Assembly: GCA_040387555.1 (NCBI GenBank)
Contig: JAZKDO010000008.1
Location: forward strand, 114,368 to 178,367
Reading direction: 5' to 3'
Length of the DNA stretch: 64,000 nt
Origin: UBA4416 sp040387555
Lineage (GTDB): Bacteria > Bacteroidota > Bacteroidia > B-17B0 > Aurantibacillaceae
Positions 17,684-26,518 of this stretch are shown piece after piece. Each line of letters begins with the position of its first letter. The stretch's first letter is position 1. The position numbers and the translations under genes are program-made. Below the pieces are notes generated by a model that was not told the origin of the DNA, did not search any database, and saw only the letters and a program-made list of their open reading frames with translations.

Positions 17684-18549
17684 CTTCTTTGTTTACCGCT
17701 TAGTTGTCTCACACCTCGGATAAATACTCTTTTCAAATTATATTGAAATTTGTCAAATGCATTCATTTCAGATTTTTGATCATCTTTTACTTTATTAAAA
17801 TCAATCAATATGCCGCTATTTATCTTTTTAATTAAATTAATATAGTAATCTGCATCAATATTAAAATTCATTCTCGCCAAAGTAAACAATTCAGGTTTAC
17901 GATAAGAACTAAATATGATTTTTTTCTTGATCATTGGAATACCATCCTTCAATAATTTATCAGCCAAATAAAACGTGGGACTAAATTCTCCTGTATATTC
18001 TTTAGTTGAATAACAAGCGTCTAATTTTAACCCTTTACTCTGAAGTAGCTTACTAAGTCCAACTTCGTAAATTTCAATTACCTCTTTCACATCCCTTAAT
18101 AATTGATATTGATTAAAGTAAGCAACCATTTCTGGGATGGCTTTTTGATTAAATACAACAAAATAAGATTGAATATGGTAATGGATTGCACTAGAATCGG
18201 TAACACCGCATACATCTGCCTTTGATTGCTTTAACCAATCGAAAAAATGTGTTGGTTTTTTAAACAATATACATGAATCATTTACTAAAGCAATTTGCTG
18301 ATATTCACGTTCATCTAATTGAGATATCGCTTTATACCACATTCCAAAATCCCATCCTTCATTTTTAACTATTAAAATACTGATATTATTTACATTCAAA
18401 AAGTACAAAGATTCTTCGTCCAGTTCCTTCTCATTAGTGATAAATAGAGTTTCAGAAAAGTAAGGAATAATATTCTCCAAATAAAATCTGACATAGTAAG
18501 GAATACTTGACTGATTAAAATATGAACTGAATAAACAAATCGATTTCAT
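17680..18549 (-). CDS. Rhamnan-synthesis RgpF-like glycosyltransferase
   Basis: A 289-residue protein resembling the RgpF family, which extends or side-decorates rhamnose-containing polysaccharides in other bacteria. The diagnostic stretch is VKNEGWDFGMWYKAI, followed by IALVNDSCILFKK and DVCGVTDSS. The basic C-terminal tail (RVFIRGVRQLSGKQRR) is probably membrane-associated. It is placed between a GT4 and a GT2 gene in one transcript. Whether rhamnose is the real substrate cannot be said; no dTDP-rhamnose set (rmlABCD) is complete in the window. Confidence 0.75.
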   Translation of the reverse strand: MKSICLFSSYFNQSSIPYYVRFYLENIIPYFSETLFITNEKELDEESLYFLNVNNISILIVKNEGWDFGMWYKAISQLDEREYQQIALVNDSCILFKKPTHFFDWLKQSKADVCGVTDSSAIHYHIQSYFVVFNQKAIPEMVAYFNQYQLLRDVKEVIEIYEVGLSKLLQSKGLKLDACYSTKEYTGEFSPTFYLADKLLKDGIPMIKKKIIFSSYRKPELFTLARMNFNIDADYYINLIKKINSGILIDFNKVKDDQKSEMNAFDKFQYNLKRVFIRGVRQLSGKQRR

Positions 18550-18554
18550 TATTA

Positions 18555-19679
18555 TTACTTCGTATAATTATCTAAAATAGCATTCCATTTCTTACTCCAT
18601 ATATTTAAATCAAATTCCTGCGCTCTTAAAATCCCCTTTACTTTATCATAAACTGTATTATTATCCATGTAGTTAAGCATGGCATTAACAAATTGATCAA
18701 CGTTTCCTTTGTCTTTAATAACAACACCCACATCATCTCTCAATATTTCCTTAACTCCGCCACAATCATTTGCCACAATAGGAAGTTCCAACAACAAAGC
18801 TTCTAATGTAACTATCGAAAAAGACTCTTTCTTTGAAGTTAATACAAACCCATCAGCGCAGTTAAAATAATTTCTATACTCTTCGCCTTCAATATTTATC
18901 CATAGAATATTATTTGCCACCTTTTTTTCCAATGCATAAGCTTTGCATTTATTCTCAAATACAACATCCGCAGTGCCACCAATCCAGATAAATATTGAAT
19001 TAGGTTTCACTTTCATCAATTCAAAAGCAACATCAATAAACAATTCCGGATTTTTATTATCATCTAGTGAGCCGCACATTGCCCAAACAAATGCAGACTC
19101 ACTAATCTTCAACTTTTTCCGATAGGTAGATTTTGTTTCTTTGTTTGCGACAAACTCCTTTGTATTAATAGCCGGATAGCACAATTCGATTGGCTTGGTT
19201 CGACCAAAAGATTGCAATAATTGAGTTGTGTAATTTGAATTAGCAATAATTAATTCAGGGTAATCAACAATCCTTGCCAATTGCTCTTTGGAAAGCAATG
19301 CAAATATTTGTTCTAACTCATGAACATGTAAAATCACCTTTATTTTATATTCCTCCGCGTGTTTTAAATAGTCCCAAAGTACAATTGTATTGATATACCA
19401 AGTTGATTTATGGTATCCCTTTAAAATCCACGGAATAAAAAACTGCTCTGTTATTTTAAACTTCAATTTGGAAATAAAACTGTCCGGCCTTTTTTTATGA
19501 ATAAAAGTGATGATATGTTTTTCATTAAAAAGTGGTAATAAACTCCCTTTAAAAACAGAAACTATCTTGACCGAAAAAATATCGGAAATATGGGAAATCA
19601 AATTAAACAATACAATTTCTGAGCCTGTTCTATGCATGCTAGGCGTAAAAAAAGTAATATATCTGGGTTTTACTGGCAT
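18555..19679 (-). CDS. GT4 glycosyltransferase
   Basis: GT-B glycosyltransferase of 374 residues. It has MHRTGSEIVLFNLI as the N-terminal nucleotide-side loop, VILHVHELE, then the donor domain with FVWAMCGSLDDNKNPELFID, SIFIWIGGTAD and ESFSIVTLEALLLELPIVAN (the E-x7-E block) and DCGGVKEIL. On the minus strand a TATATTTA box lies nine bases before the ATG, so the leader would be only a few bases long. It opens the three-gene set that ends with the GT2 gene. Confidence 0.87.
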   Translation of the reverse strand: MPVKPRYITFFTPSMHRTGSEIVLFNLISHISDIFSVKIVSVFKGSLLPLFNEKHIITFIHKKRPDSFISKLKFKITEQFFIPWILKGYHKSTWYINTIVLWDYLKHAEEYKIKVILHVHELEQIFALLSKEQLARIVDYPELIIANSNYTTQLLQSFGRTKPIELCYPAINTKEFVANKETKSTYRKKLKISESAFVWAMCGSLDDNKNPELFIDVAFELMKVKPNSIFIWIGGTADVVFENKCKAYALEKKVANNILWINIEGEEYRNYFNCADGFVLTSKKESFSIVTLEALLLELPIVANDCGGVKEILRDDVGVVIKDKGNVDQFVNAMLNYMDNNTVYDKVKGILRAQEFDLNIWSKKWNAILDNYTK

Positions 19680-19775
19680 TTAATTCATGTAAATATAATA
19701 AAATAAGAAACAGTAGAAACGGCCTAAAGACGAATATACAGTGATGCCTGTTTCAAAATAAAATAAATTATTGTG

Positions 19776-19783
19776 TACATTTG
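19776..19783 (+). promoter_or_regulatory. TAnnTTTG promoter box of the GT61 gene
   Basis: TACATTTG is a full match to the -7 consensus and ends five bases before the ATG at 19789. It overlaps the first codons of the longest possible reading frame (TTG at 19771), which argues that this longer start is not used. Confidence 0.6.
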
Positions 19784-19788
19784 AAAGG

Positions 19789-20772
19789 ATGAAAACTATT
19801 TTCCCTGAAAGCGTAAGTCTTAGAAAAGCGCCTCTAAATATTAACAATCAGGATGAGGCACTTTTTGCGCACGAGTATAAAGCCGTTATACATAAATCTA
19901 CACTATTAACTGTAAGGAATGCTTACGTTCTTAATAACATGATTTTATGTCCAAGTCATTTTCGTTTTTACAATGATTATAGCTTAATTCATCCGATAAA
20001 GTACAAAGATTATATTAAAAACTTTTTATTATTAAAGAAAAAAAGTATTCGCGTAAAATCTGCTGTATGGATCACTGATGAAAATGCTTATGGTTATTTT
20101 CATTGGCTTACAGATTGTCTGCCACGATTAATAGTGGCTGAAGCTTCGGTGACAAATCATGTTGTGTTATTACCAAAACGGTTAGAAACCATACGGTTTA
20201 TTCAGGACTCTTTGAACTTCTTTAATATAAAGTCTTATTACTATGATTGTAATATTTCGTTAAAGATTAAACAGTTATTATTACCAAGTCATTGTGCGCC
20301 ATCTGGAAACTATAACGTCATTACTCTAAACAAACTACGGCAGAAGATAGCCGGTAATTTGTCAGAAAAACCAACAAGGAATATATACATCAGTCGCCAA
20401 AAAGCAGAGAAAAGAAAAGTTTTAAATGAGACAGCTGTTATTGCCTTGTTAAAACAATTCAATTTTGAAGTTCATTTTTTTGAAGACTATAGTTTTGCTC
20501 ATCAAGTTGAATTAATGAAAGAATCTAAATGTTTGGTTGGCTTACATGGTGCAGGATTGACGAATATGTTGTTTATGCAGGAAAGAACCAAAATCCTGGA
20601 ATTTAGAAACACAAATGACGCGCACAACAATTGCTATTTCTCTCTAGCGTCTGATTTAAACATAGACTATTATTACCAATTAAGCCAAGGAGATACCATT
20701 GACACACATGAAGTAAATCTCACGATTGATTTGAATGTACTAAAATCCAACCTTGAAGCAATGTTCAGATAA
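19789..20772 (+). CDS. GT61-family glycosyltransferase
   Basis: A GT61 (DUF563) enzyme of 327 residues. Key blocks are NAYGYFHWLTDCLPRLIVAE, RNIYISRQKA, and the C-terminal LVGLHGAGLTNMLFM, which carries the conserved histidine and glycines. GT61 members add xylose, arabinose or N-acetylglucosamine in eukaryotes and various sugars in bacterial O-antigens. The longer frame from TTG at 19771 was rejected because the promoter box lies inside it. It is followed after 32 bases by a GT11-like gene with its own promoter box. Confidence 0.85.
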   Translation: MKTIFPESVSLRKAPLNINNQDEALFAHEYKAVIHKSTLLTVRNAYVLNNMILCPSHFRFYNDYSLIHPIKYKDYIKNFLLLKKKSIRVKSAVWITDENAYGYFHWLTDCLPRLIVAEASVTNHVVLLPKRLETIRFIQDSLNFFNIKSYYYDCNISLKIKQLLLPSHCAPSGNYNVITLNKLRQKIAGNLSEKPTRNIYISRQKAEKRKVLNETAVIALLKQFNFEVHFFEDYSFAHQVELMKESKCLVGLHGAGLTNMLFMQERTKILEFRNTNDAHNNCYFSLASDLNIDYYYQLSQGDTIDTHEVNLTIDLNVLKSNLEAMFR

Positions 20773-20792
20773 TGGCGTTCTGAATTAATAAG

Positions 20793-20800
20793 TATATTTG
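20793..20800 (+). promoter_or_regulatory. TAnnTTTG promoter box of the GT11-like gene
   Basis: TATATTTG, a full match to the -7 consensus, ends four bases before the ATG at 20805. It suggests that the GT11-like gene has its own promoter although it follows the GT61 gene closely. Confidence 0.5.
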
Positions 20801-20804
20801 AAAT

Positions 20805-21572
20805 ATGGTATTTTTATTCGAAAAATTTGGGAACCTCAGCAACAACCTTTTCCAACATCTTCATTTTAATGCCTTCTGTAAAGAACATCAAATCGAATTT
20901 TTAAACTTAACTAATCCACAACTTTTATCTGAAAACACTAATGTTAAGTTAATAGATAAGCTTGTTTTTAAATTAAGGAAATTCCTTACTAAAACTAAAG
21001 TTATCTCATTAATTGTATTTGACGAACATACGCAAATCAGCGCAGCAGAAGAATTGATGAAATCAAAATCAACGCTCTTTTGTGCCGGGTGGAATTATCG
21101 ATGCTTTAACCTGACTCAAAAATACCGTTCGTATTTTGCGAGCCTTTATTTAGATAAAATTAACCCAAAACTGAATGACCTTTTATCTTCAGATTTAATA
21201 AACATTGCGATTCACATTCGTCGGGGAGATTATAAGGAATGGGAAAACGGAAAATATTATTACGAAGATGAAACATATCTGAAAGCCATTGAAAAAATGT
21301 CTCAGTTAATAAACGCCCCATTCAGAGTTCTCCTATTTACCAACGATGATCATTTGAATAACAATTTATATTTAAATAGTCATAGCAATACCTATTTCAG
21401 TAAGCAGGATGTAAAATCTGATCATTATCTTATGAGTCGCTGTGATTATATCATTGGCCCACCAAGTTCATTTTCAGGATGGGCCAGTTACATTGGTAAT
21501 ACAAAGTTATTTCACTTGAAAGACAAAAGCTGTGATTTTACTCTGGACGATTTTGAAGTGTGCAATGGTTAG
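20805..21572 (+). CDS. GT11-like fucosyltransferase
   Basis: A 255-residue protein of the alpha-1,2-fucosyltransferase (GT11) type. The signature is HIRRGDY at residues 137-143, the GDP-fucose-binding block of the family. FEKFGNLSNNLFQHL near the N terminus corresponds to the usual GGLGNQMFQ block but is changed: the first glycine pair is replaced and NQ reads NN. The late CDYIIGPPSSFSGWASYIG matches the third family block. GDP-fucose synthesis genes are absent here. It overlaps the convergent GT2 gene by four bases. Confidence 0.8.
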   Translation: MVFLFEKFGNLSNNLFQHLHFNAFCKEHQIEFLNLTNPQLLSENTNVKLIDKLVFKLRKFLTKTKVISLIVFDEHTQISAAEELMKSKSTLFCAGWNYRCFNLTQKYRSYFASLYLDKINPKLNDLLSSDLINIAIHIRRGDYKEWENGKYYYEDETYLKAIEKMSQLINAPFRVLLFTNDDHLNNNLYLNSHSNTYFSKQDVKSDHYLMSRCDYIIGPPSSFSGWASYIGNTKLFHLKDKSCDFTLDDFEVCNG

Positions 21573-22402
21573 TTTCTTTTGGTACGAAGTTTATACCAAT
21601 AAAAATATACAGAATCGTACACTTTCTTTAGGCTATAAGAATCAGGCACGGCTTTAAAAACCTTCGATTTACGTCCTTCCTGCTGAATAATCAGACTCGC
21701 CACCTTTTTGAGTTGATCTTTTGATAATAAATCTGCTTGTATTTGTTTACGCTCGGAAACGACTAAATCAAATAGCATTTTACTTGCTGAAATACCGTAA
21801 TTTTCATAGTCACAGATCGTTCGATTAACATATCGAAAAGTATTTTTTTCTTTGAGATATACCTTTAAAAAAAAATCGTAATCCGCGCAGATTTTATAGT
21901 TTAGGTTATAAAGTCCGTACTTTTTAAATAAGCTCTGATCGATGAAGCAGGACTGGTGGTTTAAAGTTGCCAGGTAAAAGAAATCATTATCTAAAACGGA
22001 AGGTGCAATCAATGGTCTTGTTGTTACTTCATCATCAATAAGGTTCGTATTGCCGTAATAAATACCATGACTACTATCCTTTTCAATGAAAGAAGTCATA
22101 TCCTCTAATACCCTATGATCAGAAAAACAGTCTCCGCTGTTCATAAATATTAGGTAGCTACCTTTTGCAACCACTATCCCTTTATTTTGAGCATCGTAAA
22201 TACCCTTGTCTTTTTCAGAAGTCGAATAAGAGATCTGATCTTTGTATTGTTCAATGATATCCAAAGAACCATCTATTGAACCACCATCTATAATCAATAA
22301 CTCGTAGTTTTTAGAACTCTGGTTAATGCAATTAGTGACAGTTTTATCTAATCCCAAACGGTTATTATAATTAATAGTAATGATGCTAAAAAGTGGCTTC
22401 AT
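21569..22402 (-). CDS. GT2 glycosyltransferase, WcaE-like
   Basis: GT-A family 2 enzyme with PLFSIITINYNNRLGLDKTV, LIIDGGSIDGSLDIIEQY, SEKDKGIYDAQNKGI, YLIFMNSGDCF (the acidic motif) and LNHQSCFIDQ. The pattern matches WcaE-like transferases from colanic acid clusters. An in-frame ATG at 22444 lies inside the upstream gene; the start at 22402 (MKPLFSII) is preferred because it begins the fold, follows the preceding stop directly and overlaps it by only a few bases. It ends the minus-strand operon that starts with wzm. Confidence 0.88.
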   Translation of the reverse strand: MKPLFSIITINYNNRLGLDKTVTNCINQSSKNYELLIIDGGSIDGSLDIIEQYKDQISYSTSEKDKGIYDAQNKGIVVAKGSYLIFMNSGDCFSDHRVLEDMTSFIEKDSSHGIYYGNTNLIDDEVTTRPLIAPSVLDNDFFYLATLNHQSCFIDQSLFKKYGLYNLNYKICADYDFFLKVYLKEKNTFRYVNRTICDYENYGISASKMLFDLVVSERKQIQADLLSKDQLKKVASLIIQQEGRKSKVFKAVPDSYSLKKVYDSVYFYWYKLRTKRN

Positions 22403-22403
22403 T

Positions 22404-24440
22404 TTATTGTTGGGAAAGAAGATTTGAAACCACAGCAAAAACATCTTCTACTTTTACTTTATTAATATCGAGATGAGTTAGCTGGTTATAATATCTAATT
22501 TTCACAGACTCCAGATTGGATGCAAAAACCTCAGGCACAACAACACTAGAGGAATTTGTAATATAATCAGGATAAGGCACAAATCTTCCATACCGACTGC
22601 CATTAAAAATGCAAACATTAGGAATCGCTAAAGCTGTTGCAATATGGATGGGTGCAGAATCGTTTCCAATAACTAAAGAAGAATTGCTAATACACATAAG
22701 CAAATGCATAATACTTTGGGTATTAATAACTTCTATTTTGTGTGTTAGTTCTGCTGAAACGCCAGTGATAATATTATGTCCGTAAATTGCCTCATTAGGC
22801 CCGCAGATAATTTTAAATTTGTATAACGGATAACGCTCTGATACATATTCGATGAGTTTCGAAAAATTTGCCGAATTCCATTTCTTATAATCTTCATTAG
22901 AGCCCGGGCAAATACAAATAATTTTATCTTTTATTGGTTTGACTATATCTCTTAAATCAGGGCACTGCAAAGGAATCTGGCGGCCAATAATTGTTTCAAA
23001 AAAGATTCGTTGTTTTTCAAATTCATGGTGATGTGGTTTATCAGCGATTGAATCCACATCAATTAAATGGGTGTAGTAAGTATCCGTCACCGACTTGTTT
23101 CCTGCAGATATGTTAGCCGTATCTCCCAGGAACCCAATTGCATTAGGTGCACCAGAATGAAAAATGAGATCATCAGTTGGGACATTTCGTGAATACGTTG
23201 CATGAATAATGGTATGAAATTTTAATTTCCTTAGTTTATAAAGAAAAGAATATTTGGTTTTAATGTGTTTCAGGTCTGATTCATCAAAATACAAAACATC
23301 TTTAAACCATTTTTTATCCGTGACTTCAATAAAAGATTTAAGCCGAATATTGGCTAATAAATAAAACTGGTACCCACGATACCCTTCGCTACTGATAAGT
23401 TCTTTAAGAAAATTACGAGTGATCACATAATCTCCGATAGCATCCACTTTTTGTATCAGAATATTTTTATTTGGATTCTTGATTTTCGCAGTAAATACAA
23501 AACGCTTCAAAGAATATTCAACTAACCTTGCAAGAAATCCTTTGATTGAGGAAACAATGGAAAAATTTTCTTTTTTAAGTGGCATAGCTTCTACATCATT
23601 GAAGAAATAAAAATCTGCCTCACGATCAATCTCAATTTTTCTTGGATGCTTTAACGGTCTTTCAATTTCAGAAGTTCTGGCATAAGCATATACCGGATTA
23701 AATGTACTGGTATGCGTTGCATCATCCCTGAATCCAATATTAGAAATTAAATTTGTATTGGGAATAATTGATAAGCCACCATGATTTAAAATCGCATATG
23801 TCCATTGATGATCCCATGTGTCTATCTTATGGTAATACATGTTTTTAAAATGATCGAGCCAATATAGGGCGAGAGTTTCGTTTTCGAAATAATTGTAAAT
23901 TTTATTTTCCCGAACAAAAGTGTAAAAATCTGTAGTATCAAAATTATAATTTTTCCAGGCCCGTCTCCAGGACGCCCAGCCCCATACATGCGTAATTCCC
24001 GAAAAATAATAGGACGCATCACCTCGTTCAATACCGTTTTGAAAATTAACACCTCCAATATGCATCACTTTGTCATTATCCTTATGATACTCGAGAAGAT
24101 CCTGGCAGTACATAAAAAAAGAAGGGTGCGGTAAACAATCATCCTCTAAAATAATACCCTGTTCTACATGCTCAAAAAACCAATTGATTGCTGAGGAAAC
24201 AGATTTACCACAGCCTAAATTTTCAGTTCTGAAAAGTGTTTTTACAGAACATGGCCAATCTATCTGGTTAAAAATTTCACGTGTTTCACGGCATAGCTCA
24301 AAATCTGATGATCTGTTCGCCCTTGGACCATCAGCCGCAATAAACAATTGTCTTGGCTTTGCCTTTCTAATTTCATTAAACACCGTTAATGTAACATCAG
24401 GCCTGTTAAACACAATAAATAATATCGGAGTATCAAACAT
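22404..24440 (-). CDS. Two-domain glycosyltransferase: GT-A domain fused to GT9 heptosyltransferase-like domain
   Basis: A 678-residue fusion. Residues 1 to about 270 form a GT-A domain (TPILFIVFNRPDVTLTVF, LFIAADGPR, GIILEDDCLPHPSFF with its EDD metal motif, HVWGWASWRRAW), a type found in bacterial sugar transferases related to GnT-I. Residues about 317-678 form a GT-B domain of family 9 (NILIQKVDAIGDYVITRNF, ICICPGSNEDYKKW, LVIGNDSAPIHIATAL), as in LPS heptosyltransferases. Each half keeps its own motifs, so it may add two sugars in turn. It lies between the methyltransferase gene and a GT2 gene. Confidence 0.83.
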   Translation of the reverse strand: MFDTPILFIVFNRPDVTLTVFNEIRKAKPRQLFIAADGPRANRSSDFELCRETREIFNQIDWPCSVKTLFRTENLGCGKSVSSAINWFFEHVEQGIILEDDCLPHPSFFMYCQDLLEYHKDNDKVMHIGGVNFQNGIERGDASYYFSGITHVWGWASWRRAWKNYNFDTTDFYTFVRENKIYNYFENETLALYWLDHFKNMYYHKIDTWDHQWTYAILNHGGLSIIPNTNLISNIGFRDDATHTSTFNPVYAYARTSEIERPLKHPRKIEIDREADFYFFNDVEAMPLKKENFSIVSSIKGFLARLVEYSLKRFVFTAKIKNPNKNILIQKVDAIGDYVITRNFLKELISSEGYRGYQFYLLANIRLKSFIEVTDKKWFKDVLYFDESDLKHIKTKYSFLYKLRKLKFHTIIHATYSRNVPTDDLIFHSGAPNAIGFLGDTANISAGNKSVTDTYYTHLIDVDSIADKPHHHEFEKQRIFFETIIGRQIPLQCPDLRDIVKPIKDKIICICPGSNEDYKKWNSANFSKLIEYVSERYPLYKFKIICGPNEAIYGHNIITGVSAELTHKIEVINTQSIMHLLMCISNSSLVIGNDSAPIHIATALAIPNVCIFNGSRYGRFVPYPDYITNSSSVVVPEVFASNLESVKIRYYNQLTHLDINKVKVEDVFAVVSNLLSQQ

Positions 24441-24441
24441 C

Positions 24442-25266
24442 TTAGCCTTGTTTAGAATATAGAGATGTTAAATACTGATGGTCTTTTGCCAACAAAGATT
24501 CTTTGTAAATAAGTTGTTTTTGATTGGTTCCAAAAAAACGGTCTGTTATTCTATTTACAAGAGTTCGTTTCTTGGGAAAGAAAAAGTCATTCACTAGTTC
24601 TGGGTCAATTTTTTTTGTACAGATGAAATGATAATCACTACCGTTAGTATAAAAATGCTTATTAAACTTCGAGGCAAGTATATGAAGGCTCTTCTCTGTG
24701 AAAAAGGATACATGCTGACCAGAGTGTGGCGACCTATACCACCAGCTATTAAAATCAGGTTGTTTATTATAAGTTATATCTGTAGAAAATATCAACACTT
24801 CTGAGTTCTTCAGCACAACACCCAACTCCTCAACCGGATTTGGTAAATGTTCAAAGACCTCAAATGCTGTAATTACATCATGATGTTTATTCATATCAGC
24901 CTCTTCGAAATGTTTTGCAAAAACATTTTCACAGTGCATATCACTCCATTTAAAATCAAACCCTTTGTCGCGCATCATCCTTACAAAGACTCCGTACCCA
25001 GCTCCAAAATCCACATAAGTTTTTGCTTCGTCAAAAAAGGTTAACAATAATCGCTCGGTAAGATCCGAAAACGCTCTGTTACGTCCAATTAGTCCAATAT
25101 CCAATGGTGCGATGGCACTTGAATAAGCTCTGTCAAGCCAGGTTGGTTCCTGAGTCTGTAAAAAATCACAATTTGGACACTTGAAATAATCTATTAAAAA
25201 AGATTTTTCAAAAATATATGATTTCAAGTAAAACTCCGTTTTATTACCACATATTTTACAATTCAT
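24442..25266 (-). CDS. Zinc-ribbon plus class I SAM methyltransferase
   Basis: A 274-residue protein. An N-terminal zinc ribbon (CKICGNKTEF and KCPNCDFLQT, two C-x2-C pairs) precedes a SAM-binding core with YVDFGAGYGVFVRMM and ITAFEVFEHLPNP. This domain order occurs in sugar C- or O-methyltransferases. It stands directly between the exporter ATPase gene and the GT fusion gene, which fits a role in modifying the glycan to be exported. Methylation of the non-reducing end is one reading (inference only). The next gene starts two bases after its stop. Confidence 0.83.
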   Translation of the reverse strand: MNCKICGNKTEFYLKSYIFEKSFLIDYFKCPNCDFLQTQEPTWLDRAYSSAIAPLDIGLIGRNRAFSDLTERLLLTFFDEAKTYVDFGAGYGVFVRMMRDKGFDFKWSDMHCENVFAKHFEEADMNKHHDVITAFEVFEHLPNPVEELGVVLKNSEVLIFSTDITYNKQPDFNSWWYRSPHSGQHVSFFTEKSLHILASKFNKHFYTNGSDYHFICTKKIDPELVNDFFFPKKRTLVNRITDRFFGTNQKQLIYKESLLAKDHQYLTSLYSKQG

Positions 25267-25281
25267 AAAAAGTGTATTTGA

Positions 25282-26517
25282 TTAATTACCTAACTGACTA
25301 ATATTAAATTGCGGTAAAATATTCCCTTGTATTTGCTCAGTATCATTAAATCCATATGGATTACCTTCACCAACTTCAAAACTCACCTGGTTGTTAAGAA
25401 TATCCTGCTCTACATCATTAGTTCTTAAAAACAAGACCATTAAATAATAACCGGGCTTTAAAGAATTTTCAATACTCACTTCATATATACACTCATCATT
25501 ATTGTGAATGAATTGTTTATTGATAAAGCGATTGGAAACATGAATGATACAACTATGATTTTTATCACTGATATTAAACCCAAAATCAATATTAATAAAT
25601 GATTGTGCTACTTTTGATTTTAATTTAAATTTAAACACAAGGTTTTCACCAAAAGGCAAAGGATCTTGTTTAAATTCAATCCATTCAAAAAGAATTTCCT
25701 GAGCATACGAATGCCTTTCTACATTTATAAGATCAATTTTTTGACCTTTTAATAAGTAAAGGTTGTTATACTTTTCAATTATATTATCTACTGATCCATT
25801 CGCTATAAGCTTTCCTTTATCCAATAATATAGCCCGATTACACAAGGCAGATACTGAGGCTAAATTATGCGAAACAAAAAATAAAGTTTTTCCATCATTG
25901 GCAATTGAAATCATTTTATCAATGCATTTCCGTTGAAAAACAGAATCGCCTACTGCTAAAACTTCATCCACAATTAAAATATCGGATTCCAAATGTGCTG
26001 CTACAGCAAAAGCCAGACGAACATACATGCCACTACTGTATCGTTTAACAGGAGTATCTAAAAATCGCTCCACTTCCGAAAATGCCACGATCTCATCAAA
26101 TTTCCGATCGATCTCATGTTTGGTCATTCCAAGGATTGATCCATTCAAGTATATATTCTCCCGACCTGAAAGATCTGCATGAAATCCGGTTCCAACCTCA
26201 AGTAAAGATGCTACCCGTCCGTTCAATTCAATGCGACCTCTAGTTGGTGGTGTTATCCGTGACAATATTTTTAATAAGGTAGATTTTCCAGCACCATTTC
26301 TACCAACTATACCCACCCGATCACCTTCCAGAATATCAAAGGACACATCATCTAAAGCTGTAAATACTTCTGTTTCTTTCTTGGTGGAGATACTGCGTAA
26401 CTTCTTTAAACCTTTGTATAAGTTACTCGTCAATAAATCACTTTCCTGGGCAATATTCTTATTAAGAATATACTGCTTAGTCAAACCTTCAATTTTTATT
26501 ATTGGCTCCTTACTCAT
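25282..26517 (-). CDS. wzt: ABC exporter ATPase with C-terminal glycan-recognition domain (Wzt)
   Basis: ATP-binding subunit of a polysaccharide exporter. The nucleotide-binding domain has Walker A GRNGAGKST (residues 72-80), signature YSSGMYVRLAFAV, and Walker B ILIVDEVLAVGD. The extra 140 C-terminal residues (from about 265) include FGENLVFKFKLKSK and YYLMVLFLRTNDVEQDI, a beta-rich Wzt_C-type domain that in E. coli O8/O9a binds a capped O-chain end. The permease gene lies one base upstream. The presence of this domain argues that chain length is set by a terminal cap. Confidence 0.92.
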   Translation of the reverse strand: MSKEPIIKIEGLTKQYILNKNIAQESDLLTSNLYKGLKKLRSISTKKETEVFTALDDVSFDILEGDRVGIVGRNGAGKSTLLKILSRITPPTRGRIELNGRVASLLEVGTGFHADLSGRENIYLNGSILGMTKHEIDRKFDEIVAFSEVERFLDTPVKRYSSGMYVRLAFAVAAHLESDILIVDEVLAVGDSVFQRKCIDKMISIANDGKTLFFVSHNLASVSALCNRAILLDKGKLIANGSVDNIIEKYNNLYLLKGQKIDLINVERHSYAQEILFEWIEFKQDPLPFGENLVFKFKLKSKVAQSFINIDFGFNISDKNHSCIIHVSNRFINKQFIHNNDECIYEVSIENSLKPGYYLMVLFLRTNDVEQDILNNQVSFEVGEGNPYGFNDTEQIQGNILPQFNISQLGN

Positions 26518-26518
26518 A

